The notes beneath the pieces are model-generated. The model was not told the DNA's origin. It searched no databases and saw only the letters and a program-made list of their open reading frames with translations. A program made the position numbers and the translations under genes. Positions 11,755 to 22,544 of a stretch of 64,000 nucleotides of DNA are shown one piece after another (position 1 is the first letter of the stretch; each line of letters begins with the position of its first letter). This stretch comes from Tetracentron sinense (Eukaryota; Streptophyta; Magnoliopsida; Trochodendrales; Trochodendraceae), in contig CM026561.1 in assembly GCA_015143295.1 (NCBI GenBank), forward strand, positions 36,956,875 to 37,020,874, given 5' to 3'.

Positions 11755-11960
11755 TGAAACCCTTATAAGGGTTTGCTAAGTTCACTCACTCCTACTTAAA
11801 ACCCTTATAAGGGTTTGCTAACTTCACTCACTCCTACTTAAAACTTAATACCCTTATAAGGGTTTGCTAACTTCACTCACTCCTACTTAAAACCCTTATA
11901 AGGGTTATCTAACTCCACTCCTACGTAAAACTTAAAACCCTTTTAAAGGTTATCTAACTT
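11755..11960 (+). repeat. Palindromic minisatellite in hAT 5' unit 1
   Basis: About four copies of a roughly 45-60 bp unit contain the perfect 16-bp palindrome AACCCTTATAAGGGTT followed by TTCACTCACTCCTACTT. The diverged counterpart in unit 2 is at about 14465-14800. Confidence 0.85.
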
Positions 11961-12652
11961 CACTCTTACTTTTTATTTTATTTTTTTAAGGGCTTTAACT
12001 TTTAAGTAAGATTATATTAATGCATTTTTTTTTCTATGATAATGCATTTTTTTCTATGAAACTAGCATTACCTTATAAACCCTTATAAGGGTTATTTAAT
12101 TCTTAATGCATTTTTTTTGTAAAAAAGTTATTATGTTAATGTTAGGGATTTTAACCTAAAATTTAAAAGGTAATGCTAGTTTCACACTTTCACTCTCTTT
12201 ATAAATTATATGGATGCTTTAATTAAAAAAAAGCTTCACTTTTGAAATATAACAAAAAAATAATAATTTCTTGATAAAGATGTATCTCTAGCAAATTATG
12301 CCCATAAGACCATTTTAGTAGTATTAAAAAATTAATAATTTCTTAATAATTTTTTATAATTTAAAAATAATTTATATGTAATATCTCTAACCTCATAAGG
12401 GCTTTTTAAAAATATAATAACACCTTGACTAATCAGTAATCGCTTAGTTATTCTTTTTAGTACAAAAATTTAACATACTTTCACTAATCAGTAATCACTT
12501 TGATTAATAAGTTAATATACTTTTTAGTACAAAAATTTATAAGTTAATATACTATTTTTATTACATAATCTTAAAAGATTATAAAACATACTATTTTGAA
12601 GACAAAAGAATTTTAAAACTGGTCTGCCATACTAGAAATTAAATTATATGAT

Positions 12653-12806
12653 AAAAAGCAATATGTTATAAAATAATATTGATTTATATTATACACCCAA
12701 TTTTAAGAAGTATTAAAAATTGTAATATAAGGCCGTTTTTTCTATTTTAATTTTTAAGAATTATACTTGAAATTCATGTATATTTTTATTTAGTTATGAT
12801 CAATGT

Positions 12807-12837
<31 letters not shown>

Positions 12838-13133
12838 ATTATTGAAACTTGATTATGGGTCTGCACATTGCCTTAGGAAAATTACATCTACTTCAATTAT
12901 TTATCTACTCTAATGTGCACTCATAAAGTCATAAGTATTTCAAATTGTCAAATCAATTAACATGGATAATCATTAAACAAAAAGTAATATGTTATAAACT
13001 AATATTGATTTATATTATACACCCAATTTTAAGAAGTATTAAAAATTGTAATATAAGGTTGTTTTTTCTATTTTAATTTTTAAGAATTATACTTGAAATC
13101 CATGTATATTTTTATTTAGTTATGATCAATGTT

Positions 13134-13173
<40 letters not shown>

Positions 13174-13304
13174 ATTACTGAAACTTGATTATGGGTCTGC
13201 ACATTGCCTTAGGAAAATTACATCTACTTCAATTATTTATCTATTCTAATGTGCACTCATAAAGTCATAAGTATTTCAAATTGTCAAAACAATTAACATG
13301 GATA
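12653..13304 (+). repeat. 326-bp tandem duplication inside hAT 5' unit 1
   Basis: Segment 12653-12978 is repeated with few changes at 12979-13304, both including a (TA)n run (about 12808-12834 and 13140-13170) and ending AACATGGATAATCATTAAA. It is present only in unit 1, so it arose after the larger duplication or was lost from unit 2. Confidence 0.88.
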
Positions 13305-13790
13305 ATCATTAAAAAATAGAGGCGATAGGAGTTGATTATATTATGTGTTTAACTTGATTATATTTTTTAGTGATCCATTGTGCAGTATTTTTTATATTGT
13401 AAAAGAATTAGCCCGAGTAATTCCACCACTCTATAATTTGTAAAAGAAATAAAAACCTTTGTATTTTGTATTTTGACAAAGAAGTCTTGCTTGATGACAT
13501 TAAAGTTGTAATCATCTAAACAACACTCAATATACATAGATTACATTAAAATAAAAATTCTATATATTTAAAACTTAAACAGGAGTCCCGCACATTTAAA
13601 TAAAATTGCATCAACTTCTTTTTACATAATTACATCCACTTCATAGTCAAATAAAATTACATCAACTTCTTTTTACATAATTACATCAACTTCATCGTCA
13701 AATAAAATTACATCCACTTCTTTTTATATAATTACATTAACTTCATACTCAAATAAAATTATAGTCGTCTTCCTTTTTTCTTGATGCAGG

Positions 13791-16300
13791 CAAGGTTATG
13801 AAAATCGACAATATCGGCGATATATCGCCGATATTTGTCGTTGTCGGTCATGGCCGACATGACTACACACTGGATAATTTTTTTTACTTGTTATCGTGAA
13901 TTATCGTCGATATATCGCCGACAACATACCAATTTCGACCTACAAAAGTTTTTTTAAAAAAAAAGATTCGGATCACGGGAAAGCAACGTCTACCCTCTTA
14001 TGTAGATATGCAGGGTTAGGGCATCCATCCAAAACACTCAATCGTGAACAGAAGACCCGTGACAGTGTGGGTTCTTCATTCCGTTTCTTTAAATCCCACT
14101 ATTCAACATCCAAATTTCAAAAAATTGAGAGATTTGAGAGTGGAGATTAAATCTTTATTTTGGATTTAGAAGGAAAAAAAAAAAGGGGTTCAAACTTGAG
14201 AGTAGAGAAGAAGAAGAAGGAAGAAGAAGGAAGAAAAAGGAAGAGAGGTCAGAGGTGTACCGTGGCCCATCCACCGTCGCCGTTATCGTTACTGACTCCG
14301 TTTGCCTTCGCCGTTGTCGACACCCAAGCATCGCAGCCAGGTTCCTCCCTCTCTTTCTCCTTTCCGAGTTCGGAGTTCCCTCTTTTTCTTTTTCTTTTCT
14401 TTTTTTCCCGTATGCTGAAATCGTGAAATGAGGAATAGACTGAACAGTGAACAGTATGTTTTAACTTAATACCCTAATAAGGGTTATGTTAGCCTCATTC
14501 TATTACTATCAAATGAACCTTTGTTTTAACTTTAAACCCTAATAAGGGTTATGCTAGCCTCACTCTATGAAATCACATAGCCTTTGTTTTAACTTTAAAC
14601 CCTAATTAGGGTTATGCTAGCCTCACTCTATGAAATCACATAACCTTTGTTTTAACTTTAAACCCTAATAAGGGTTATGCTAGCCTCACTCTATTAAATA
14701 ACATATTTTATTTGTTTTAACTTAAACTGTAAACCCTAACAAGGGTTATGCTAACTTCACTCTTAAATAATATTTCCTTTTATTTGTCGTTAAGTGATTT
14801 AAACCTTAACAAGGGTAATACTAATTTCACTCTTTGTTTATAAAATCCCCTTTTAATTGTTTTAACTTTTAAGTAGTTTAAACTCTAACAAAAGGTGAAG
14901 GATAATACTAATTTCACTTACTGTTAATAAAATCCCCTTTCAATTGTTTTAACTTCACAAGAGTAATGGTAGGGTTAAATTGTTTTAACTTCACAAGAGT
15001 AATGGTAGGGTTAAATTGTTTTAACTTCACAAGAGTAATGCTAGGGTTAAGGACTTGAGGGTTTTAACCTAAAATTAAAAAGGTAATACTAGTTTTACTC
15101 TCTTTAAAAATTAAAAAAGATGATAGAGTTTTTTCCTTATATACACTCACGGTTCTTTGGGAGACCCAAAATACACCCCATTTCTATTTTTTTTTTTTTA
15201 TACACCTAAACACATTTTAGGTCATTTTTGCCCTTATATATATCAAAAGATGAAGTTTAAAATCGAAATGCCAAGATGAGGATCAATCTTAGGGTTAGGG
15301 TTCAGATTTTATCATTACACAGATAGAAGATAATAACCAAGAATAATAATACAGATAAAAAGGCAACATAAATTCAGGTCCTAGGAGACTAAACATATCT
15401 AATCGGTCATTCGTCAATAAGCATTGATTAAACAAATTCCCTCCAAAAAAAAGCATGAATCAAACAAATAAAACACCAATAAGCATGAATTTTTTTTAAA
15501 AATTCACTATGTTGAAACATAATTTCTTCAAAAACAAATTATGCCTATATGGTTTATTAAAAAATTAATAATTTTATAATAATATTTTAGAAATTAAAAA
15601 TTATTTATAGGTTAAGATATACTCATAAGGGTTTTTTTTTAAAAACATACTAACACTTTAAGTCTTCGACCAATCATAAGTATTTCAAATTTTCAAAATA
15701 ATTAACATGGATAATCATTAAAAAAAAAGGCGTTAGGAGTTCAGAATTTTTATGTTTTTAACTTGATTATATTTTTTAGTGATCCACTGTGCAATATTTT
15801 TTATATTGTAAAAGAATTAGCCCGAGTAATTCCACCACTCTATAATTTGTAAAAGAAATAAGTTGTCCGATGTATTTTGTTTTTCGACATAAAAGTCTTA
15901 CTTGATTACATTAAACTTGTAATCACCTAAATAACACTCAGTATACCTAGATTACATCACAATAAAATTTCTAGATATTTAAAACTTAAACAGGAGTCCC
16001 GCACATTAAAATAAAATTGCATCTTCTTTTTACATAATTACATCCACTTCATAGTCAAATAAAATTAAACCCACTTATTTTTACATAATTACATCCACTT
16101 CATAGTCAAATAAAATTAAATCCACTTTTTTGTACATAATTACGTCCACTTCATAGTAAAATAAAATTACATCAACTTCTTTTTACATAATTGCATCCAC
16201 TTAATTGTCAAATAAAATTACATCAACTTATTTTTACATAATTACATCCACATCATACTCAAATAAAATTACAGTCGTCTTCATTTTCTCTTGATGCAGG
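13791..16300 (+). repeat. hAT 5' unit, second copy with internal terminus
   Basis: It starts CAAGGTTATG directly after CTTGATGCAGG of the first copy and carries the same landmarks: ATATCG palindromes (13812-13925), a purine tract (about 14197-14250), minisatellites with AACCCTAATAAGGGTT (14465-14800), and the shared 'gtgatccactgtgcaat' block (15779). It ends CTTGATGCAGG at 16300. The copies are clearly diverged, so the duplication is old. Confidence 0.85.
14465..15050 (+). repeat. Minisatellite in hAT 5' unit 2
   Basis: About six copies of a roughly 62-bp unit with AACCCTAATAAGGGTT and 'atgctagcctcactcta', followed by three short units with TTGTTTTAACTTCACAAGAG (14945-15040). Confidence 0.8.
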
Positions 16301-16617
16301 ATCTTCGATCATTTAACCATCTCCTCTTATTTTTATATTGATTCGGTCCTGTAAAAACATTCAGCTCATCAATTGCATATAAAAATAATTTGAAAAACTA
16401 AATTAAAATTCAATTATTTATCATATAGAAATAATTTGAGCAACTAAATTAAATTTCAATTATTTATCAATTTTAATGCGCATTTATAAGTTTTTCATAT
16501 TTCTAAAACAATTAAAATGGATAATCATTAAAAAAAAATCACGGGTTTTGGTACTTAATTATATTATGTGTTTGACATTAATATTTATTGGTGATCCACT
16601 AGGAAGTATTTTTCATT

Positions 16618-19600
16618 ATGGTACGGGACATAGGCTGGTCGCATGGAAAACCAATGGAGGGGAACAAGTTTGGATCAATATGTAATTATTGTGGCAAAAA
16701 AATAAGGAGCGGTGGAATTACCCGGTTAAAGTGGCATCTTGCCGGGGGTGATTCGAATGTGGCAGACTGTCCAAGTTGTCCAATGGAGGTCAGACAAGCT
16801 ATGAAGGCTCACCTTACCACTGGGGCTAGAGAAAGGCAGGAGCATGTCGCGCAACAAAAGGCAATCCGTGAGGAATTAGGACGTGGTCTACAGCCACTAA
16901 TAGATATGGATGATGATGACGAAGATGATACTTTATACCCAATTGACTGTATTGGAGTTGACGAGAGGGTAGCATATCGACAAGCCTATTGTCAATCTAT
17001 GCGCCAACAGTGGGATAGGAATCAGGAGCGTTCATTTGCAACACGCATGCGGCCTGCTGATTTCAGAGGTAGTGCCTGGAGCAGGACCATCAGGTTCGAC
17101 TGGAAGGAAATCTGATTTTGGGACTGGGACACAACCACATAATATGTTTGGCCGCTCCCAGAGCATGAAAGTCCCAGATCTACCACATGATTCATCTCTG
17201 TATAAAAGTCGAAATGCAAAACAGAAGCGGTTGAAGGAAATGTGGAGTGGGGGAAGTCTGGTGGAAGCGCTTGGAACAGCTGTATCCAAGTTTTTTATAC
17301 ATAGTCATGTGCCTGCTAATGCTGCCTCAACCCCACAGTTTAAGAACATGATTCACGAGGCAGAACGGGTTGGGCCGGGGGTAGAGCCTCCTCCATATGA
17401 GATTACAGGTAAATACTTAGATGCAGAGGAGGAGATGAGAGACTATATTAACACTCTAAAGCCAACCTGGGAAAATTTTGGTGTCACTATTATGTGCGAA
17501 GGTTGGACAGAACCCACTAGGCTTTCGATCATCAACTTTATGGTGTACAGTCAGGGAAGGACAATATTTTTAAAGTCCGTTGATGCATCTGACAATATAA
17601 AGGATGCAAAATATATATATGACTTAATGAAGGGTGTTGTAGAGGAAGTGGGAAAGAAAAATGTAGTCCAGGTAGTGACTGATAATGGGAGTGCCTTCGT
17701 GAAGGCTGGGAAGATGCTTATGCAAAAGTATCCCCTATACTGGACCCCTTGTGCAGCCCATTGCATAGACCTGATGTTACAGGCGATAGGAGAAAGGAAA
17801 TCTGTGAAGGAGGTTATTGACGAGGTAAGAATGGTAACCAACTTCATATACAACCACAGTTGGGTTCTAGCGAAGATGAGGGCTTTGTGTGGTGGTGAAA
17901 TAGTACGGCCAGGGGCAACGCGTTTCGCCACCAATTTTATTGCCTTAGAGAGTTTGTCCAAACATAAAATTGGACTAAAGGCATTGTTGACTGGGACTGA
18001 TTGGGCAGAATATGGACAAAGGCGCATTGTTTTGGCAAAAAAAGTTGAGGACATTGTCCTTAACAACAAATTTTGGGACAAAGTGGATGATACGGCTGCC
18101 ATACTAGAGCCTATTTACCGTGTCTTAAGGGTGATAGATGCAGATAAGTGGCCGACTATGGGTTCTGTGTACGAATTAATGCGGGTAATGAAGTTGTCGA
18201 TAAAGAATGAGTCCCCTCGTGGATACAAGTGGGTCCACAAGATTATTGATGCTCGTTGGGATAAGACAATGGAGCATCCCCTTCATGCTGCTGGTAAGTT
18301 TGATGTTTATTAGATGTTTACATTGAAGTTATTGCATGCTTGTAATGCTAATTGCATGTCGTACAACTTTCACGTTTCAGCATATTATTTGAATCCAAAG
18401 TATCACTATAACCACAAATTGGAGAATCGGGATAACTTAATGAAGGCTGTTCACGACGTCTTCGAGACATTGGACCCAAAGTGTAAGAGAAAAGGAGAGT
18501 TCGGGAATGAGGTGAAATGTCTTTATCTCGTTAACTATAGCATATTTATGTGCATTATTGCATTCTAATATATTCTATCTAATTAGAACATGTTTTCTCA
18601 AAATCTATAGCTAGTGCGCTTCAGGGATGCTCGGGGGAGCTTTGGAAGAACTGCTGCTAAGGAGGAAAGGTCTAGAATGACGCCGTGTGAGTACTTTCTT
18701 CCCAATAAAGTAATTATATTTTATTTCTCTACATCAAAATATATATGAAACTAATGGATAACATCGTTTAATTGTCAGCTGATTGGTGGCAAATGTACGG
18801 AACCGACTGTCCGACCCTCAGAAAATTGGCGGCTCGCGTATTAGCACAGGCTGCTTCATCTTCAGGATGTGAGCGAAACTGGAGTACATTTGCCCTCATC
18901 CACACAAAGCAGTGGAATCGACTTGGCTACAAAAAGCTGCAAAAACTGGTCTTCTGTCACTATAATATGAAGCTGCGACTCAGGCAACTGCAGATTAACA
19001 CTGGGAAGCACCTAAGCAGGATCCTTTAGACCTGATGTTAATCGGTGCCACTGAGGATCAAGATAATCCACTTTCTGAGTGGGTTAAGGTTTCATCACTT
19101 GATGAAGATGATAGGCGTCCGAACGCAGTTATAGCTAGCGCGGCCGTTGAGATGGGCATCGATGTAGAAAGGGTTATTGCTACAGAAGTGGGGTCTAGCA
19201 CTAGCGGCAGTAGGAGCAGCTTTAGCACAGAATCATTTGATGGGATGATCAGAAGTCCAAAAGGTCCTGGGACTTCGGGTGCAAGAACCGCTGGGACAAG
19301 TAGATTGTCCAATAGTAATAGTGAGGGTGGTGATGAGTCTGATGACCATGATGAGAGTGACGAAGGCGGCGACAGTCCTGGGGATGGAGGTAACATCGGA
19401 GTTGAACCAGAGCAGAGGCCTCTGAGCCCATTCACCGCAGAGGCTGACTTTGACCATGCCACACAGGACCAAGATCATGGTGCCCCACCTTCACATCCAG
19501 CAGAAAGCCAACCGATTCATTACGTCTCTCGTTGAGGAAGCCATGGCAGGGGCAAGGGCATGGGTCAGGGCAAGGGCAAGGGCAAAGAACGAGATGTTGG

Positions 19601-20048
19601 ACACGATGCTTGGTTTGGGGGCACAAAACATTCGGGCTCTAGTTCCAGAGGGTCTCAACATACATAGTTCTCCAGCCATGACCAGGATACACAGTCTCAG
19701 GCATCAGGCTCTCAAGAACATAGCTCTGCACATTCCACACAGAACCAATATCCTTATGGATATGTCTCAGGATATGAGCCACGTCCATATGGGCATGGAG
19801 GTGACAATTTCAAAATCCCAGTGTCTGTGGCAGTTGTGCCTCATCACCCATAGTATCCACCAATGGGCGTGCTACTACATCTTAGCCCAGATTATTACCA
19901 ACATTATGTACATGAGTATACATCCATGTACCATAATGTGATGAGCTGGACATAATATTGTACGTATGTGGAGACTCAGTACTATAGCCAGCCAAGTCAG
20001 GATAGAGATGATGACATCGAATCTCTGCATAACTCCTTCTGGTGGTGA
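16618..20048 (+). pseudogene. hAT transposase, four exons, decayed
   Basis: Exons inferred from splice sites and reading frame: 16618-18293, 18381-18511, 18611-18686 and 18779-20048. A BED zinc finger covers about residues 20-52 (C22, C25, H40, C51). The catalytic core includes EGWTEPTRLSIINFM (Glu where the usual first Asp sits) and VTDNGSAFVKAG. HAAAYYLNPK is formed across intron 1. The dimerisation region has CERNWSTFALIHTK, followed by an Asp/Ser/Gly-rich tail and a GQGKGKGK stretch. Frame breaks lie near 17050-17090 and 19000-19030. In-frame stops near 19533, 19656, 19846 and 19949 fit CGA, CAG, CAG and CAA codons changed by C to T. The usual role is cut-and-paste excision at the terminal repeats. 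This copy cannot make the full protein. Confidence 0.9.
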
Positions 20049-20444
20049 TTGTAGGTTTTTTTGGTGGGTTGTATTATGTATGTTTTTATTATTATGAATC
20101 TTATAAATTATGAATTTATGATTGATTGAGAAATGAATGAAACATGAATCAATCATAATTCATACATTATCATCACTCGTCAGCGCACATCTTTGCTCTC
20201 TTCTCATTGCATCTTTTATATACATCGTTATTTTTTTTAAATGTTTTTATTCTAAAAGGTGTATTAACATCTATTTTAACATTTCCTGAAGTTTCACTAC
20301 AAAATTCTATTTTTTGCCCCATTTTTTGCCATTTTTTCCAAAAATCACCGATAAATGATATATCTTTTGATATATCTCCGATATATCTTTTTTCCGCGGC
20401 TCGACATATTGACCGATATCAACATTTAGAACCTTGAATACCCT

Positions 20445-21716
20445 TCACCGAATTGACACAAATAGGTCACCAATATCATTGACCAACCCTTACGTTTGGC
20501 ATTATCAATGTTTTTGATCCTTGAATCCTAAAACTACAATCTTAGACACGATCCTTGAAGCCTAGTACTACGATCTTGGACTTGTCTTGCAGAAATCCAT
20601 TTTATTTCATTTCTATAGTATGAAAAATCTCTGAAGAACTATAATTTACAAAAATCTTAATCATGAAATGTATGCATATTTATAAATTAACCAAATCTCA
20701 ATTATGTAATGCATACATATGCATAATCATGTATTTATAAAACTATGAACATAGAAACATGCTTATGGAATTCAATTACAGTAAAAACATAACAAGAATT
20801 ATGGGTAATTACCACAATACATAACAATTCAACTCCAATTCATGTTTAAAAATAACAAAGCTATATAGTAGGATGTACTTATCTTGCTTTCCCCTTTTTC
20901 TTTCTTTTCCTTTCCTTTCCCTTCCCTTTCTTTCTCTTCCCTTTGTTCCATTTTCTTTCTTCTTTTCCTTTCTTTTTTTCTTTCCTTTCCTTTCCTTTTC
21001 CTTCCTTTTCCTCTTTCTTCTCTTCTCCTCTTCTCTACATTAGCTTACTGCTTACTGTTACTATACACAGTGTACTTTTTTGCTGTTTTGAGATAACAAC
21101 AACAAAACAACAGAGTTTTTAAACTCTTAAAAGTAGTCTACGTGTGGGTGGGCTTACTACCACCCAACACATATCTTTAAGATATCTTATTTACCATATA
21201 ACCCTTCTACTTAATCTTTAATACACTTAAGTCCTTAAACCCAAATTAGTTATTATTAGCTTCCTTAATCACTAATTAGTGAATTAATTACTTACTAATT
21301 ATAATTATTAATAAAAATTAACCTTTATTATACTTCTTTAACTTATCTTATTTACAAATTAACCCTCTCTTTTAATCTTTATTATACTTAAGCCGTTAAT
21401 CTCAATTTAGACTATAATTAACACCTTAATCACTGATTAACTGACTAATTACTCACTAATTATAATTAGTAATAAAAAAATAATATATTTTTTTATCTCT
21501 CTAAACCCTTCTCTACATTAGACTGGTTATTTATGTTATTGTCAGATTTTAGAAATTCTGCTCCGATTGATCGATATTGTGATATGAAGTCTAAAGGCTT
21601 AGTGTCTCTTAGGGTCACACCTTCCACTATGTATATATATAATCTTAATTCATAAATTTACTATCTTTTGGTACTAATAACACATTCTCTAGGTAGTTAG
21701 AAGTGGGGTCATTACA
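20445..21716 (-). repeat. Right LTR (5' LTR), second part
   Basis: It continues the LTR after the hAT, matching 3438-4622 of the left LTR and ending GTCATTACA at 21716, next to the TATAT target copy. A CT-rich tract at about 20886-21036 is expanded by roughly 100 bp relative to the left LTR. Confidence 0.92.
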
Positions 21717-21742
21717 TATATGCTGAAATCTGGATAGATACC

Positions 21743-22504
21743 TGCAAGGGATACAATTTGTAAGTAGTTTAGTGTTGGAGAACGAGCTTGTTTTCGTTGT
21801 TATGTGTACGGATAAGTACCACGTTTCTCTTGGATGACTGAATTCCGTTGTCGGATTTACAACGTCTTCGTTGTAAGTACCACAAACGATCTCGCTGTAC
21901 ATTGTATAGTGTTATCGTTGTGCCATTAAGACCATTCTCGTTGTCTTTTACACAACGTATTCGTTGTTTGATGAGTACGTTCGATTGACCCTGGTACATA
22001 CACAACGATCCCGAGCTTGCGTCAATAACGAGACCGACTATCCAGAGGAAGTGATCAAGAGGTGATTCCTTGACTGTGACAGTAAACAGAAAGCACTGTC
22101 GTGGCATTTAATGCTGGTCATTTCTGAGTGTAGTCATATCAAATCAAATTAAAACAAATAGTAGGCACCCACGTGTGACATGTAAGGTTCGAGATCTGTC
22201 TGACATATTTGGTAATGAGTGTAAAGCAAATGGCATGGTCATCCATAATCATCTATGGACATCTCCAATTTAACCTATAAATACCCCCCAGAGACTTAGT
22301 GTCAGGGGATCCCTCCTCGAAATTTCATATTTGCTGATAATAGTGTTTCGATTTCATTACTGTTCATCTTCTTCTTCTTCGTGTACTTACTTTAGCATCG
22401 GAGTGTAGGGCAGGGTCCAAACCCTCTACCTCCAACCTTCTGTCGGCAATCTAGAGCTTGAAGCAGAAGCGGACATCTGGCATTGTGAGAAAAATCCCCG
22501 CACG
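21743..22504 (+). repeat. 5' LTR of the Tat element
   Basis: It starts TGCAAGGGATA and ends CCCGCACG (last base G; the 3' copy ends CCCGCACA). The U3 part has nine CGTTGT/ACAACG hexamers at 21795-22007. A TATA-like CTATAAATACCCC is at about 22276-22288. Minus-strand open frames seen here recur in the other LTR only because the LTRs are duplicates. Confidence 0.93.
21795..22007. promoter_or_regulatory. Cluster of CGTTGT/ACAACG hexamers in the LTR
   Basis: Nine exact hexamers: CGTTGT at 21795, 21846, 21869, 21916, 21939 and 21962, and ACAACG at 21859, 21952 and 22002. About one per 2 kb is expected by chance. The hexamer resembles plant MYB core sites (CNGTTR). The 3' LTR keeps most of them. 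A role as a U3 enhancer is inferred. Confidence 0.55.
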
Positions 22505-22508
22505 AAAA

Positions 22509-22526
22509 TGGCGCCGTTTGTGGGAA
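22509..22526 (+). other. Primer binding site of the Tat element
   Basis: TGGCGCCGTTTGTGGGAA lies four bases after the 5' LTR. Tat and Athila elements usually have a TGGCGCCGTTG-type site here; this copy has diverged at a few positions. Confidence 0.7.
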
Positions 22527-22544
22527 GTCCCTTCATCTTATTTT

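Larger units (their letters stand above)
11104..13790 (+). repeat. hAT 5' unit, first copy
   Basis: This unit runs from the outer terminus through ATATCG palindromes (11119-11270), a GAAGAA/GGAGGA purine tract (about 11520-11562), minisatellites with AACCCTTATAAGGGTT (11755-11960) and AT-rich DNA. It ends CTTGATGCAGG at 13790, which looks like a splice acceptor. The same order of landmarks recurs in 13791-16300. Confidence 0.85.
11104..20436 (+). mobile_element. hAT DNA transposon, 9333 bp, with duplicated 5' end
   Basis: The termini are CAAGGTTC at 11104 and GAACCTTG ending at 20436, with an exact 8-bp target duplication AATACCCT at 11096-11103 and 20437-20444. The terminal repeat is short. 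Both ends are rich in ATATCG-type palindromes (CGATATATCG, CCGATATCGG), as in many hAT subterminal regions. The transposase gene lies on the plus strand at 16618-20048. The 5' non-coding part occurs twice in tandem (11104-13790 and 13791-16300), and the second copy again starts with CAAGGTT. The element sits inside an LTR, so it is younger than that retrotransposon. Confidence 0.95.
2733..21716 (-). mobile_element. Ty3/gypsy LTR retrotransposon, Tekay-like chromovirus
   Basis: This element is complete in structure and lies on the minus strand. It is bounded by TATAT target duplications at 2728-2732 and 21717-21721. In its own direction the order is 5' LTR (right), PBS, a small extra ORF, gag, protease, RT, RNase H, integrase with chromodomain, polypurine tract, 3' LTR (left). 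The initiator-Met PBS and the C-terminal chromodomain ending in YPHLFA fit the Tekay/Del group. The right LTR is split by a hAT element (11104-20436). Excluding that insertion the element is about 9.6 kb. Gag and pol carry many stops and frame breaks, so it is not autonomous. Confidence 0.93.

Noticed and set aside
17022-17289. Overlapping minus-strand ORFs opposite transposase exon 1
   Set aside because: Sense strand carries the clear BED and hAT core. These are shadows.
19058-19462. Minus-strand ORFs opposite the hAT transposase tail (Ser/Pro-rich)
   Set aside because: Shadow of the Asp/Ser/Gly-rich sense frame, which matches hAT tails.
21769-22107. A 112-residue minus-strand ORF in the 5' LTR with a near-identical one in the 3' LTR (29631-29969)
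   Set aside because: The conservation only reflects LTR duplication. There is no domain, and the hexamer repeats account for its length.
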